A stretch of 64,000 bases of DNA from Excoecaria cochinchinensis (GCA_947683425.1 CANTUQ010000043.1:9867501-9931500), one strand, 5' to 3'. Numbered from the stretch's first letter, positions 26,424 through 38,820 are shown. Notes: generated by a model from the letters alone, not told the origin. Program-made: numbers and translations.

Positions 26424-27657
26424 GAAGAGAAGCACTGGCGGCAGACAAATAAATATTAAAACTATAAAATCAATCTAAAGCAAAACACTACGAGACCAAA
26501 ATCACATATAAAGAGCAAAAACCAAAAGGCTAAACAATAAACATGCTATCAACAGAAAAAAAAATGAAAATATTAATAGCAGTGAAATAATAAAAATGTA
26601 AATGGAGACGGTTCCAAGTGTTTACCCTCAGAATTTTATATATCGGAGAAACGGTGTCTCGATTTGTTTTTCTTGTCGAATTTGTAGTGATGAATATTTG
26701 AAGAAAATGTAAAAATTGATATTTTAAAATAAATTAACTCAAGAGAATATTTTGATAAAAAATATTTTTGGTGGATGATTGAACAAAGAAAATTAATTTT
26801 CCAAACTCAAATCACCCAAGAAATGGATTATATTTTTTGAAGAAAAATAAATAAATTAAAGCTTGAGAAAAAGAAGAAGAACTTAAGAATGTTTTTGAAG
26901 AATTTTTGAAGAAGAACCAAACCAGATTTTTGCTTGAGGGAAGAAGAAAAAAACTTGAGAGGAAAAATAAAAGTCTTTTTTTTTTAATACTTGTTGTCGT
27001 CCTCCCAAAATGAAGAACAAAAGCTCCCTTTAATTTTAGCCTTGGACAAAAATAGGAATAGAACAAAAGGGCTTTCATTTTTGGTTAACCCAAAATTGCA
27101 TAAAAATGTGAAAAACTGAAAAAAATCAGACTGAAAAAGAAGGAAAGAAGAAACAGAAAAGGCAGCGGAGACCGCGGCCAAAAGTGGCCATGTGAAGGGG
27201 GAACAGCGCGCGCCCACCTGCTATCGAAGCGCGCGCGCCCCGCCCCCCTACTACGCTCGCAGGGGGGCGCGCGGTGCCCCTGCTGTGCGCGCCCAAAGGG
27301 GCGCGCGGTGCCCCTGCTGCTCTCGTGCAAGGGGGCGTGCAGTGCCCCCCCTACACGAGCGTGGGGAGGCGCGCGGTGCCCCTGCAAGGGGGGCGCTGCC
27401 GCGCGGGCGCCACCGCGTGCTGTCGTAGGTGACACTCGCGATTTTTTTTTTTTATAAAAGCCTCAAGGACACAAAATTAATATTTTCTACCCTATTTTAA
27501 TTTTTAATTTCTAAAATATATATTTTAAATTTTTTTTCTAAAAAACACAATTTTGACAAGGAAACAATCGATTCTCACTTTCTCGCCGAAAATCGGTCTT
27601 TTGTTTTCATAATCGGATAATCCTGATCTTGTACCGTCTCGGGACCCGTTGTCTACA
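25011..27657 (-). repeat. Element G right (5') LTR
   Basis: TGTGACGCGCGCCGG...GTTGTCTACA, collinear with the left LTR, with the AAT run at 26351-26419 and the GC-rich patch at about 27175-27440. By eye about 15 differences occur in the first 225 aligned bases. The TGGAGTCGCCAC string of the primer site recurs inside this LTR at 25192-25203. Confidence 0.95.
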
Positions 27658-27662
27658 CATAG

Positions 27663-28497
27663 CATCATCACTACTCTTAGCAGCAGCCTCCTCTTGTTGA
27701 GTAAAGGATCCTGGAAGATCCCACCAACAAGACCGTGCATGATGTGGAATTTCCTGGAAATTAGTAGTAACAACCTCTCCACGCACAAATAGATGTTTAA
27801 TAAAATAAACACAAGGACGGACTCTATGATATGTACGAAGATTAGTAACTAAATTTCTTGCAATAATAGAAATGATGTGCCCATGTGTGATAGGTGAATC
27901 ATGTTTACTAACACACTGCAATAATTGATTAAAAATCCAATAAGACAAACATACATCCTTACCTCTATACACACACCACATCAAAAATAATTCATGAGCA
28001 CAAACTCTATTAAACTCAAACCGATTAAAAACCAAAGAAGCTAAAATCTTATGCAAAATTAAAGGATTTAGGTGGTTCACATAAGCCACACTGTGAAAAT
28101 TCAAACAATCTATGCATCATAAAATAGGTCAAAGTATGTGCCTTTCCATCTAATCTAAAATCTAATAAATGTTCATTTTCCTCATTACATTTCAAAGTAG
28201 TGTAAAATTCTAACATTAAGTCAGGATGAATAGTTTCATGCATGTTTGCAAACCTGAGAAAGCCACAGTTGGACAACATCTCATTAACAGAATTTGACAT
28301 GCCTACTTGTTCAAGAAGAGAGACAGGAAAATACTTACATTGCAAAAATGTATGGTCATGAAGGGCAAGAATCTGGTACCTTCATCCACAGAAAAGATGG
28401 GAAAACCGGCACCAAAGGTGGAAGATATATCTCCCTGTTCAGCCTCCAGTTGTGCTAGATCAATTCTTGAAGAGGATGGATTCTTTGTTCTTACCAT
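27663..28497 (-). pseudogene. Element F second ORF, 5' segment (Athila-type accessory protein?)
   Basis: Three overlapping minus-strand pieces (28303-28497, 28049-28345, 27607-28104) in different frames read as one decayed protein. It starts MVRTKNPSSSRIDLAQLEAE, has a central part with HETIHPDLMLEFYTTLK and FRLDGKAHTLTYFMMHRLFEF, and then a His/Trp/Cys-containing part (WCVYRGKDVCLSYWIFNQLL). The 'P-L-EFY-TLK' and 'FRL-GK' pattern resembles the plant retrotransposon ORF-1 / putative plant transposon protein families of Athila elements; assignment is by eye only. At least two frameshifts are present, and G cuts it near the C-terminus. Confidence 0.55.
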
Positions 28498-29788
28498 TTT
28501 GTGTAACAGGTAAAATTATAGAGGAGCATGATACTGACTACGAAGAGAAAGAAGAAATGCTAAGGCTTGGAAGAGAAAATATTGAAGAGAAAGAGTACTG
28601 CAGAACCAAAATGAAAGGAATGATGGCTAAATGCATAAAAGAGAACCCGAGAAAGAGAAAGAATGAAGGAAGATGAAGAGACGATGGATAGCTACTTGAC
28701 TTGTGAAGTATAACACGATAAGGAAAGAATAAAAATGAGAGGGAAAAGTCGAAATGTTGTTTGAAGCGAAGGGTCGTGATATTTACTGAATTAGTGTTTT
28801 GAAAATTGACTCCCCTGTTTAATTTTTTTACTTTTTATGTTTTTTCTCTCTTTTGTTTTCCTTTTTAACTTAGGTTAATTTAAATTGAGCCAAATGCGAA
28901 TAAGAAAAGAGTTAAATTTGTAGAAAAAGAAAAGGAAATAAAACTAATTAGAAAAAATTACTTACAGTGACTCACGGTCTACCCTTCTTCACGCTGCACG
29001 AGTCGTGAAAATTAGCACAACTCGTGCAATGCCCTGCTTACCTGAGTAGGCGAAATCTGCATTACTCGTGAACTGCATCATGAGTCAGACGAAACTGGGT
29101 AGTAGCACCTTCTATCGCGAGCGCGAGGCTTCTCACGCTCGCAATAGAAGCATCTTCTTCAGCAAATAACATGAGTCGAACGACAGCTCATGACTCGTGT
29201 CCTTTAAGTGCGACTCGTGCTGAATTTCAAGGTTATTCATTTTGTAGCCTTCTGTCGTGATCGCGATGCAGGTCACGCTTGCGACAGAATCATCATATCT
29301 TGAAAACTGTTGTTTTTCTAATTTTTCATGTATTAACAATAAATAAAACAACACCTAATCTTACTATTTTGACCTGTGGAACAAAACAAAAAACAAAGTG
29401 TGTTAGTAATAAAAACCAAAATAAAAATTAATTAGCAAACTTGCATAAAATAAATTATAACAACAATAAGGACATATAGAAAGAAAATCTAATGCAGCAA
29501 CCTAAATAAGACACTAGAAAATTCTATGGTGTTATGTGCTCTCTAGGATTTTCCTCCGTATTGCTTGGAAGACACCCCATACTTCTTGATGGTAATGAAC
29601 TTGCAAGTTGACCCAATTGAACCTCAAGATTATGAATGGATGAAGCATGATTTTTAGTAATTTGATCAATTTTTGCCTCAAGCTTCTTTTGGTTCTCATC
29701 TTGAGAGCTAATTTGAAATTAATCTCCTCAATAAATTTATCAATTTTCCCATCAAATGCTCCAAATCTATCTTGCGGTTTTTGAAAAC
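28498..29788 (-). other. Element F, non-coding spacer between gag and second ORF
   Basis: No coding recognised. A dense set of CACGAGTCGTG-like and TCGCGA-type palindromes occupies about 28970-29290, for example CACGAGTCGTG near 29008 and 'tcgcgagcgcga' near 29115. This is the same motif class as in the LTRs of F and E. Confidence 0.65.
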
Positions 29789-30889
29789 TTACACCTCTAT
29801 TTTGGTTATTGCTACTATTTTCCCATGAAAATTTGGATGATTACGCCAACCAGGGTTATAAGTGTTGGAATAAGGGTTACCATGCCCTTGGCCTTGGATA
29901 AAGCTCACTTGTTTCACCTTATTAGTCAGTCCTAAATTGCAATTCTCACTAATACGACCTTGTTGACCACACATAGTGCATCCATTTGGTGGACTTTCCC
30001 CCATTCCTACGCTATTAACCTTATGTGTCAATGCCTCAACTTGGGCGTGCAAAGCTACTATAAAATCTATTGAATGTACCCCCTTAGCATTAGAATTATT
30101 AGATTCCCTTACTCTTTCGGTGGGCCACATACAATTATTTATAGACATTTCTTCTAGCAACTCAAGCACAGGCTCCGTCGTTTTCCTCATATGGGAGCCT
30201 CCGGATGCAGCATCAATAGTCCCTCTAGTTGTGGGATTCACTCCATTGTAAAAAGTTTGCATTAACAATTCCCTTGGAAGGTTGTGATGAGGATAGCTTC
30301 TCTATAATTCTTTAAACCTCTCCCAAGCTTCATATAAAGACTCATTATCATATTGAACAAAAGTGGTGATATCTTTTATAATTTTTGTAGTTTTGGCTAG
30401 AGGGAAGTATTTAGATAAAAATGCTTGGGCCAATTGGTCCCAACTGGTAATAGATCCTCTAGTTAGGGAATTCAACCAAGCTTTAGCCTTATCTTTCAAA
30501 GTGAAAGGAAAAAGCCTTAACTTAATTGCATCCGCCGAAACTCCATTTATTTTAAAAGTATCACAAATTTCCAAGAAATTTGCCAAATGAGCATTAGGAT
30601 CCTCATTTGCCAAACCATAAAATTGAATGTTAATTTGAATCATTTGCAAAAGAGATGGTTTTCTTTCAAATTGGTTAGCGTTTACCGTGGGCCTTAACAC
30701 ACCTTGTTGAGCACCACTCAATGCAGGTGTAGCAAAATCCATCAACCTTGGTGGATTCTCCTCTTGAGCCTTAATCGGTCTCTTATTCTTATTCTTCTTT
30801 TTGTTGGATTTTTGGTTACTTGAAAGAAAATGCTCTATCTCAGGATTCAACGGTTCAAGTTCTTCTTGAGAACTTCTTGTACTCGGCAT
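29789..30889 (-). pseudogene. Element F gag (Athila type), one in-frame stop
   Basis: One continuous frame starting MPSTRSSQEELEPLNPEI, with a Lys-rich N-terminus and then the capsid-like region typical of plant Ty3/gypsy gag (LRLFPFTLKDKAKAWLNSL, SITSWDQLAQAFLSKYFP, SLYEAWERFKEL). A TAG at 30302-30304 interrupts FKEL-RSYPHH. The same frame then continues (LLMQTFYNGVNPTTRGTIDAA, a typical Athila gag stretch) to a zinc-knuckle remnant CTMCGQQGRISENC, where Arg replaces the usual His. It would encapsidate element RNA, but the stop and altered knuckle make it defective. Confidence 0.85.
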
Positions 30890-31021
30890 AGACTTGAACT
30901 ACCAAAACCTGTAAAAATAGCACAAAATAAAACTAATTAAATATTATAATCAAAAATCATAAATCAAGATTCATAATGGCAATAAATAATCATTCACTCC
31001 CCGGTAACTGCGCCAAAAACT
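30890..31021 (-). other. Element F leader and primer-binding site
   Basis: Short leader. At 30998-31015 the minus strand reads TGGCGCAGTTACCGGGGA, six bases inside the right LTR. It resembles the TGGCGCCGTTGCCGGGGA primer site of Athila-type elements (tRNA-Asp from memory), with two differences. Confidence 0.8.
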
Positions 31022-32468
31022 TGTTAGGCTTATTTCTAAGCGCTAATTCCGCAAGTATAGGGTGTACCGATTATAGTACAAAAGATGTCGATCCCACGAG
31101 GAATGTGATAAATATTACACACTATTACTACTCAATTTTAATCTTGTTTATAATGATTATTAAATTGTAAGTTAAATCTAAACTACTCTATTATATAAAC
31201 TAATTAAACCTAGTTCATGTTAATCAAAGAAGACAAATCATATAATGAAGAATTAACAATTATGAAACTTGATTCCATCATTATAATATAAATTTAATCT
31301 CTTGAGCAAGCCAAGTTGGAATATTATTCTAATCCACTCTCTCGACATGAATTAGAATGCTCAAAACATGCAATTAAAATGCTAATCCTTAACTCTCATT
31401 AATGAACTAGTTGATTCTAATTACATACTTTAAGATTATTCACCAACCTATATCAACTATCTCAACATGCGATCTCTCAAACTATGCCTTGATAATTAAT
31501 TTCTATTAGATGTCAGATAAAGCGAACCTCTCAGTTCTCCTTTAACTTATAACAATCATACAAATATACTAATAGAGAATTCTGCATTCAAAGACCAATA
31601 ATATAGATGGAAATAGAAGCAAAGTTAATATCATTCAAGTTCCTAAATAACATTCATTTAATATTTACAAAGAAGAAGTAAAGATTAGAAATAGAAAAAG
31701 GGGATCTCTCAACCCTTGTTCCCTTCACCAATTGTAGTCTTCTTCCTTGCAATTGCCTTCTTTTTCAAAACATAAAAACTAATCTTAGAACTCTAACTCA
31801 AGAACTTTGTTCTCCAAACTTACAGAAAATAATTGAGTAAAAATTCATCATTTAAACTACAGTTGAAATTACATATTTATGCTATTCTAAAAGTTGTGTC
31901 CCTTCAGATGTCTCTTCAAATAGTTGCAAAGGCTGGGAGAAAGTCATGTCTCTTTAGGTGACTTTTCAAGGAAAACTGCCCAATGGATACTTCTGTCGTG
32001 ATCGCGATTACTGTAGCGCTCGCGACAGAACACGGAATGCCCTGCTCTTCTTCTTCTTTTCTTCTTTTCTCCCTTCTTCTCTCTGGCTCTTCATGACTCG
32101 TGATCCCTTTCACGAGTTGTGCTCCATGCGTGTGAGTCGTGCTCTGGCTCACATCTCGGTCATCTCTTCCTTTTGACCTGCACAACTTCACGTCTCGTGT
32201 TGGTCTTCATGAGTCATGCATCTCCTTCTTCCCTTCACGAGTCATGTCCACCTTCCCCAGTCGTGCTCTCTTATCTCCTCTCGTTCACGAGTCGTGCTAT
32301 ACATCACGAATCGTGCTCCTTTTCTCTCTTTTACACCCAAATCAGCCTACAAGCACAAAAACACGTAAACTAACACAACTAACATGAAAGATGTAGATAT
32401 TTACATACTTAACTTCTTAAACTCACACAAAATATGCACTAAATAATACATCAATTAGGCACCTATCA
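31022..32468 (-). repeat. Element F right (5') LTR
   Basis: 1447 bp, TGTTAGGC...CCTATCA. It serves as the uninterrupted reference for the left LTR and shows the empty site of H. Palindrome cluster at about 31990-32320 (CACGAGTCGTG near 32287 and several one-off variants; TCGCGACAG near 32025). Confidence 0.95.
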
Positions 32469-32473
32469 TAGAA

Positions 32474-33712
32474 CCCTAAATTACTTACCTCATTTTTGGG
32501 ACATAACCTTTGTCACTTGCTTTTTCCTACTTCTAATCCACCAAATGGACTCCAATCATTATCACCATGTTGTAGAGAAGCTGAACTTTGTCTAGGAGGC
32601 TTAGATTTGGGGAGAGAATTGGATAAAAGATGAAGAAATTTGGTGAAAAGAAAGAGGGAACAATTCGGCTAAGAGAGGAGGAAGAGGAGCTGCTGGAATT
32701 CTGCTAATTTCTCTTGAAAAATCTGATATTCCAGCCTTTATATAGCCTCTCTTAATGGACCAAATCATGGGCCAATCAATTGGGCCAAACCCAAAGCCCA
32801 TTTAAGTAATTTAAGCCCATTTTCAAACCAAAAATAATTTCCCTCACTTCTCAAATTCAATTTCACTCAAAATAAATTTCATAATTTTTAAAATATATAA
32901 TTTAGCCTCCATGTAAAATTTTAGCTCAATCGGAAACCGTTTTCCTGTCTGGTTCACTTAAACCAGTCCGATTGGGTAATTTTCGGTGTCACTGTAAAAT
33001 TCCTTTTTCATTGCCAAATAATTCTACATATTATTTAGAGAAAATCTGGAGCTTATGGTAATTTTTAAAGATTATCTGCTATTTTTAATAGTCCGGTCAA
33101 ACTTCGGTCAACTAGTCAAACAAAAATCAACTGGTCCGATCGGTCCGGTTCACTTTTCATCTTTAACATCATTTTCACTCTTAATAGCCCTAATTGACCT
33201 TGGTTGCATCTCAATTATGATCCTTATCCGGTCCAATTTGATTGAACCGGTCCGATTCACCAATTTTTCAGTATCATCAAAAATTCTATTTTTCACTGCT
33301 AAAAATTCATAAATATTATTTAAAGTCTATCCATACCTTCAAAACTATTTTTAGAGGTCATTTACTATTTTTAAAACTTCGATCAAAGTTCGGTCAAACC
33401 CTTGGTTACTATTAAATCGAAGCAGAGTCTTTTCTTCAATTTTACTTTTAGGGACCTATTTGACCTCATTTTCACTCCAAATTATACCATCACACTCCTT
33501 ATAACTTGTATTTTTCAATAATCCAATAAAATACTTTTCACTACCGGCTTCCCAGGAGATCACCCATCAGGGGTTTCCCTACCCTAAGTACATTTAACCT
33601 TTCTCCTCTACTGCCTTTATAGGCACAGTCACTGATATTTTTGTACAAAATTCACACTATAAATTTTATAGATTTTACTGATCATTACTGACCCTATATT
33701 TGGGCCATTACA
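32474..33712. other. LTR B, right part
   Basis: No gene. It shares order with the end of solo LTR C: 'aagcccatttaag', repeated 'cggtccggt' phrases, 'ttttcactaccgg', then the TTGGGCCATTACA end. The many CCGGT-type words (33090-33430) are conserved in LTR C at 49200-49700. Confidence 0.75.
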
Positions 33713-33844
33713 GAAAGTGTTTTGGCAACACCACAAAATTGAAGTAGCAACGTGGGAACCCGAGGCAATTATGAGAGCTCAGTATCGACAATAATTCAAT
33801 TCAGATATGAATTTTGAGGTAGAAATTTTTTAAGGGGGAGGAAA
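33713..33844 (+). pseudogene. Element A: end of chromodomain, pol stop and polypurine tract
   Basis: After the GAAAG target copy the coding of A resumes in the phase left at 5034, giving the aromatic chromodomain segment (VFWQHHKIEVATWEPEAIM) followed by RAQY. An in-frame TAA follows RAQYRQ, and the final stop is near 33830. AAGGGGGAGGAAA (33832-33844) is a polypurine tract directly before the LTR. Confidence 0.9.
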
Positions 33845-36280
33845 TGTAAGGCCCTGATTTGTACCCTAGTCTTTTTGGACACATTTAGGGTACAAGAGTG
33901 GCCGAGAATGTGTATTTGGTTAAGTATATGTGTTAAGGACATAATTGATATTAATTAAAAAGTCAGGAGTAAAATGGTCATTTAATCCCTATGGACTAAA
34001 TTGCATAAAATGAGAACTTATGTATGCTAATATATGAAATTAAAATAATTAAAAGGTAAATTTATGATTAAGGACAAAAGGAAGGATTAAAAGTGAGATT
34101 AGGTGGAATTGGCCAATCAAAATTTGGCACCTTGATTATCTAAAAGGAAGAAGACATTTTATGGCTTTAAAAGCCATGAAAGTTGGCTAGAAGAGGTTGA
34201 AAAATTCAACCTCCTCTCTTTTTCTATTCTAGCCATTTTCTTTGTCATTTGGCTCAAGAAACTCTCCCCTAAAATTTCTGCTCAATTGGTTTTCAAGTTA
34301 GATAAGCAAATTCAAGTGTTTTGCAAGCTTTAAAAGAGGAGAAAGCTGTTGGAGTTTAAGGAAAAGAGAAAGAAGGTGAAAAAAGAGCCAAGTGAAGCTA
34401 AAGAACGACAAAAAAGAAAAGGATTGGGAATTATGTGTTTGCACGCATTTATTTGATGAAATATCATTTTGATGTGTATATAGATTGATTGATGTTGATG
34501 TTTGTGGTGGAATTACTTGAATTGGGAAGATAGAATTTTAAGGGGAAATTATACCCAAATTCCGTCAGACCTTTAGCTACTGTTGTGGGTATAAGTTGAC
34601 ATTTACAACTCCAAATTGCATGATTTTGGTTGGGTTGAAAATTTATGACGTATACCTACATTTTTTTCTAGAAATAGCCATGAGCTAATTCTGGCTTTAG
34701 AATGGCACAAATTTAGCTCAAACATGACTCAAGGATTCTACTAACCTAATGGGAGCAGTCTGGATTGTTTAGATCATATCTAGAGTTCTGGTGATCTAAA
34801 TGACCTGCAATTTGTGCCATTAGAAATTTAACATCTTGGGCAAAATTTTCTAAGGAGATCACTTTGGCTGAAAATACCATTTGTTAGCTCATTTTGGACA
34901 CATAAAGTGAGGGTCAGAATCTACCCAAAATGCAAATCCTGTCCCGAGTCGTGACAATGTTTGGGCTCTATCACGAGTAAGGACAATTGTCACGACTCAT
35001 GACAGCAACCCTCTGTAACGAGTCGTGACAGGGGGCACGACTCGTTATAGCCCTAAATCCCGTTTTCGATTTCTTTGTCCCTTGTGTGCAAATCTTCATG
35101 TAAAGCTATTCTATTACATTTTAAAGTGTAAAATGTATGAGTGGGAATCTTTGGACCCTAAAGATGAAATGGAAATCATTATTATTGTATTATAATATAT
35201 TATAACTATGATTATAATATATATAGATATATGCACATAAATGGAGTATATGGTACCAAATGTTATTTAATGATATTATTTACAGAATGTGCATGATAAA
35301 TAATGGGATTAGTTTGTTCATGACATGGGAATTGAAATAAATGATACCCATTCCAATTTAATTATGAATATAAAGTGAGTGTTTGAGCAATAAATTAGTC
35401 GCCTGCTTGTGTCCGGATTGTGAATAGATAGATATGCCTATAGGGAACCCTAATGCTGCAGCCTATGTTATATTCTACCAGCCTCGTTTGGGTCATTATA
35501 TTAGACCCCGTTTGGGTCACCCTTTGAAATGTGAAATGACATGAATTGAAATATAATGTGTGAAAGTACACTCGGGGTACTTCTTTGCTTTGATTTGTAA
35601 CTCCCGTTATCCACCTCCTTTGGGAAAACAAGCAGTAAATTAAATTGGAAGAATATGCATTAAAGAAATATCATGGAATTATATATGAAAAGTATGTTTA
35701 GATAAATGTGAATTTTAAGTATTTGTTATTGTAAATAATTGTATCACTCTAATTATTGATACGTGTAAAATGGTTTATATGTAAATTATCACTATAATTA
35801 TGTATGTTTTATATGCATGCGTTTTGTATTGATAACCATTGTGAGTGGTTGTCCATCTCATATTATTTTTCCCCACTAAGACTTTGTGCTTAGCACGGAC
35901 GTTTCATCTGTGTAGGTGCTGAAGTAGGAGATAACGCCAAGGACATCTCACAAGCTTTAAGGCCAACACACTAGTCAAGTCTATCTCTTGTAAATTTCGT
36001 GTTTTGATATTAGCTTTGTAAATATAATCTTTTTGTTATAAATATGTATCAAAATAGAGTTTAAACACATGTATGTAACTGAAATAGTTTTTGTATTATA
36101 AAATAATGTGAACTATATTAAGCATAACTTAAATGGTATGTATGCGTAGAAAGAAAAAATTTATAATTTCGGTTTTGATGATAGTTTAAATATGATTAGT
36201 AACTACTGGGTTTTGCACCTAGTTTGTGACACTCTTCACTACGAGGTGTGGTTTACTACGTACGCGTAAGTGGTGTTACA
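33845..36280 (+). repeat. Element A 3' LTR
   Basis: Starts TGTAAGGCCC just after the purine tract and ends GGTGTTACA at 36280; an alternative end is GTTTGTGACA at 36231. The 5' LTR is not in the window, so the end cannot be fixed by comparison or target duplication. A GAGTCGTGAC/CACGACTC palindrome group lies at about 34935-35050, 1.1 kb from the start, and a GTTTGGGTCA direct repeat at about 35488-35519. No coding. Confidence 0.75.
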
Positions 36281-38820
36281 CGTAAGTCATGCGTTTAATC
36301 CGTGATTATTAATCCAGACTTTCCAAATTTTTTTAAATTAAAGGCCAAAAGGTATATAATTTCTCAAAACAACATGTATATTCACAAAAAAAAAATATGT
36401 AATTTCACAAAAAAAAATGACAAATGACATTAATTTCATAAAACGTCATGCACTTTCATAAAAAAAATAAGGCCAAACGACACATCTTTTCACAAAATGA
36501 TATGTACTTCCTTAAAAAAATTAGGCCAAATAACATGTAGTTTCACAAAAACTACATTATGTTCACTAAACGAAACATCAAAATGACTCATCGTTTCTCT
36601 CATCTTCAACCTCTAGACACCCACAATAAGTTGTGTTCTTACACCACATTATTAATTATATGTAATAGAGGTAGTTATTTAACTACCCTCTATTAATTAG
36701 ACTAATTATAAAATTTTATTTATTATTATATTACAATTAAATATAATAATATAATAACATAATTAATACATATAACCTATCATGAATGTATATATTCTTA
36801 TAGAAATTGTCTCTCGCTCAATTTATAAAAATGTTAAATTAGCAATGGATTTTCCCTTTGGATAAGTGGGTCAATTTACCCCATTTAACTAAGGAAATAT
36901 TAAAAACACCCCAATAAATCTAAATGAAAAAAGAAATTGACACCTTTAAAAGATTTTGATTCTACTAAAACATAATTAAAGTTCAATTATATTTACATAT
37001 AAAATTTAATTTTTAATTTTTATTAGTAAATGTAATTTTTGATCCTATTGAGCAAAATTTCTAACTACAGCCTCTACATGGAAGGTTGATCATCATAATA
37101 ATTAGAAAAACTGGACAAGGGACAGTTTTCCATTCTATATATTCAATGGAACATTTTTAAATACCTAATTTGTTTATTTTGCAGCAAATGGGTGAGTACT
37201 ATTTTATAAGGAGCTGGAATTCAAGTTGCCATTTATAAAAGAAAAAGTGAAAGAGGTAATTGCTGTATAATCTCCATGTAAATATGGTTGCCAAGCACTT
37301 TTGGCCTAAGCTTGGATTATTCTCTGTGCTTGGGCAGGGTTACTGTATTCATAGCATATACCGCACGTGGTATGTTGCAATATAAGTCTCAAACAACTAT
37401 TAACTATTGTATGTACTTGCTTAACTTTTGGTATGCAAATATCACCACTTGTAGCCATTTGTTATTGTCAATGTTTCCGACATGTTTCTTCTTTAGTCCC
37501 TTATGAGCATGCTCTCGTCCTTATCATAATTTAATACTGGGGACATGAAATAAATAGGATACAAGCAGAGATGGTACTAAAAATATTTTCTTGAAGGAGC
37601 GAGGTTAAGAAGAGGGTTAAAATTCATGGGCTAAAAGACTTGCTGTGTCTGAATTTTACGAATTAAAACTAAATTTTATAGTTTTTACATATAAATTTAA
37701 AAAAAAAAATAAAAAAATTGGGGACTATCCCCCACTCTTTAACGTAACGCCACTTCTGAATAGAAAAAGAAAATTTAAATAATTTCTCTTTATTAACTTA
37801 CCTTCTCTAATTTTGTATTATATAACTGTACAAGTGAACTAAAATATGTAAATACCAAACTAAAAACTATGGACAAATATTATAAAAAGGAAATAAAAAA
37901 GAACAATATAAAAAACAGTATTTAACATTTTTCAATAGAAAATGTCGAAGAAAAATAACTTACGTTGAAGAGTAGTATTTTTAGTTTTACTACTATGCAG
38001 AGCAAGAACTCAACAAAAAGTTAGAAAAACTAGTTACCCTTCACACATGCAAGCATCTTTTAACCTTTTAATGTTGTGATTATCTAGTCACTATCACGCA
38101 ATCTTCAAAGATCTGATCTAGTAGAGATCTCAGCCACAGTAGCGATGCCCTACAACTTCTTTTCAACATAATTTCAAAAGGTTTCGGCTAGTGTTAAAGA
38201 AAAATTCGATTACAATTGAGTAGCAAAATTGATACTATACTCACCTCTAATTTTGCCAATTAGCCATTTGATGGTATTTTCTAGGATATGTATATCTCAT
38301 CATGTATAATTTCAAAACTCGCAGCTTCCATGTAATTGCACAAAAAAAAGAGTACATGTGATTTTTCATGCTAATGCTTTTAGTTCCATAGTTTTATTCA
38401 AATTTTTGTATTTGTAGAATAAATTAAGTACCCTATGAGTTAAAGCTAATATTTAATGCACAAGTCACTGGGCATAGATATTGCATTCTTCTGATAACAT
38501 AGGCAACTTGAAGATAGAGACAATAGGTCTTTTTGGCGAAATTTCAATTTTTTTAAAGTGAATTCTCCACTACACTTATTCTCATACTTTTGACCTTATT
38601 TAGCCAAAATTCTTGCTTACCACTGTCACAACTGCAGTACTTCAATTACTTCTCTTGCAATTCACTTATTTATTCCTCTCTTATACCACAGCAAAAACAG
38701 AAACAAAAGAAAATCATAAGCTAGAAATACCACATTTATATTTTTTATTATTCTAGATGGCCAATATAAAAATTTTGAGTGTTAACTGGTGCACCTGAAT
38801 CATCTCCTGAAAATTCTAGT

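Larger units (their letters stand above)
16764..27657 (-). mobile_element. Element G: Tat-like LTR retrotransposon lacking pol
   Basis: Exact CATAG duplications at 16759-16763 and 27658-27662. LTRs of about 2.64 kb (16764-19405 and 25011-27657) bound a 5.6-kb interior. In minus orientation the 5' LTR is on the right. It is followed by a primer site (24992-25009), a degenerate gag (22860-23864), unrecognised sequence, a 26-bp minisatellite, and a purine tract at the left LTR. No protease, RT, RNase H or integrase was found, so it would need enzymes from a relative. The gag type and the tandem repeat in the 3' region are typical of the Tat/Ogre lineage. It interrupts the second ORF of F. Confidence 0.93.
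11932..32468 (-). mobile_element. Element F: Athila-like LTR retrotransposon without pol, with two insertions
   Basis: Both ends are TGTTAGGC...(C/T)CA. Exact TAGAA duplications flank it (11927-11931, 32469-32473). LTRs are 11932-15468 (1447 bp once insertion H and one TSD copy are removed) and 31022-32468 (1447 bp). Orientation is minus: the primer-binding site lies beside the right LTR and a purine tract beside the left. The interior, less insertion G, is about 4.7 kb and holds a gag and a second ORF. No protease, RT or integrase was seen. The primer site TGGCGCAGTTACCGGGGA and the gag type point to the Athila clade. It looks non-autonomous and decayed. Confidence 0.92.
5035..33712 (+). mobile_element. 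Element B: solo LTR split by element F
   Basis: It begins TGTAATACCC and ends GGGCCATTACA. Flanking 5-mers are CAAAG (5030-5034) and GAAAG (33713-33717), a target duplication with one mismatch. It shares its order of blocks with solo LTR C (45054-49912) and LTR D (51642-54842): the start, a 'gagcattaaaaatgc' block at about 5360, 'gaacgtggacc' at about 8000, 'cctatggctagcc' at about 8160, 'actactactaaggg' at about 8210, and the GGGCCATTACA end. No primer site, polypurine tract or coding was found, so it is read as a solo LTR. Without F (and one TSD copy) it is about 8.1 kb, lengthened by the four-fold array at 8206-11590. The strand is arbitrary: TG...CA on both strands. Confidence 0.8.

Noticed and set aside
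27607..28104. Host gene with Trp/Cys-rich product
   Set aside because: Its frame lies between gag and the 3' end of element F and continues at 16763 beyond insertion G, so it belongs to the element.
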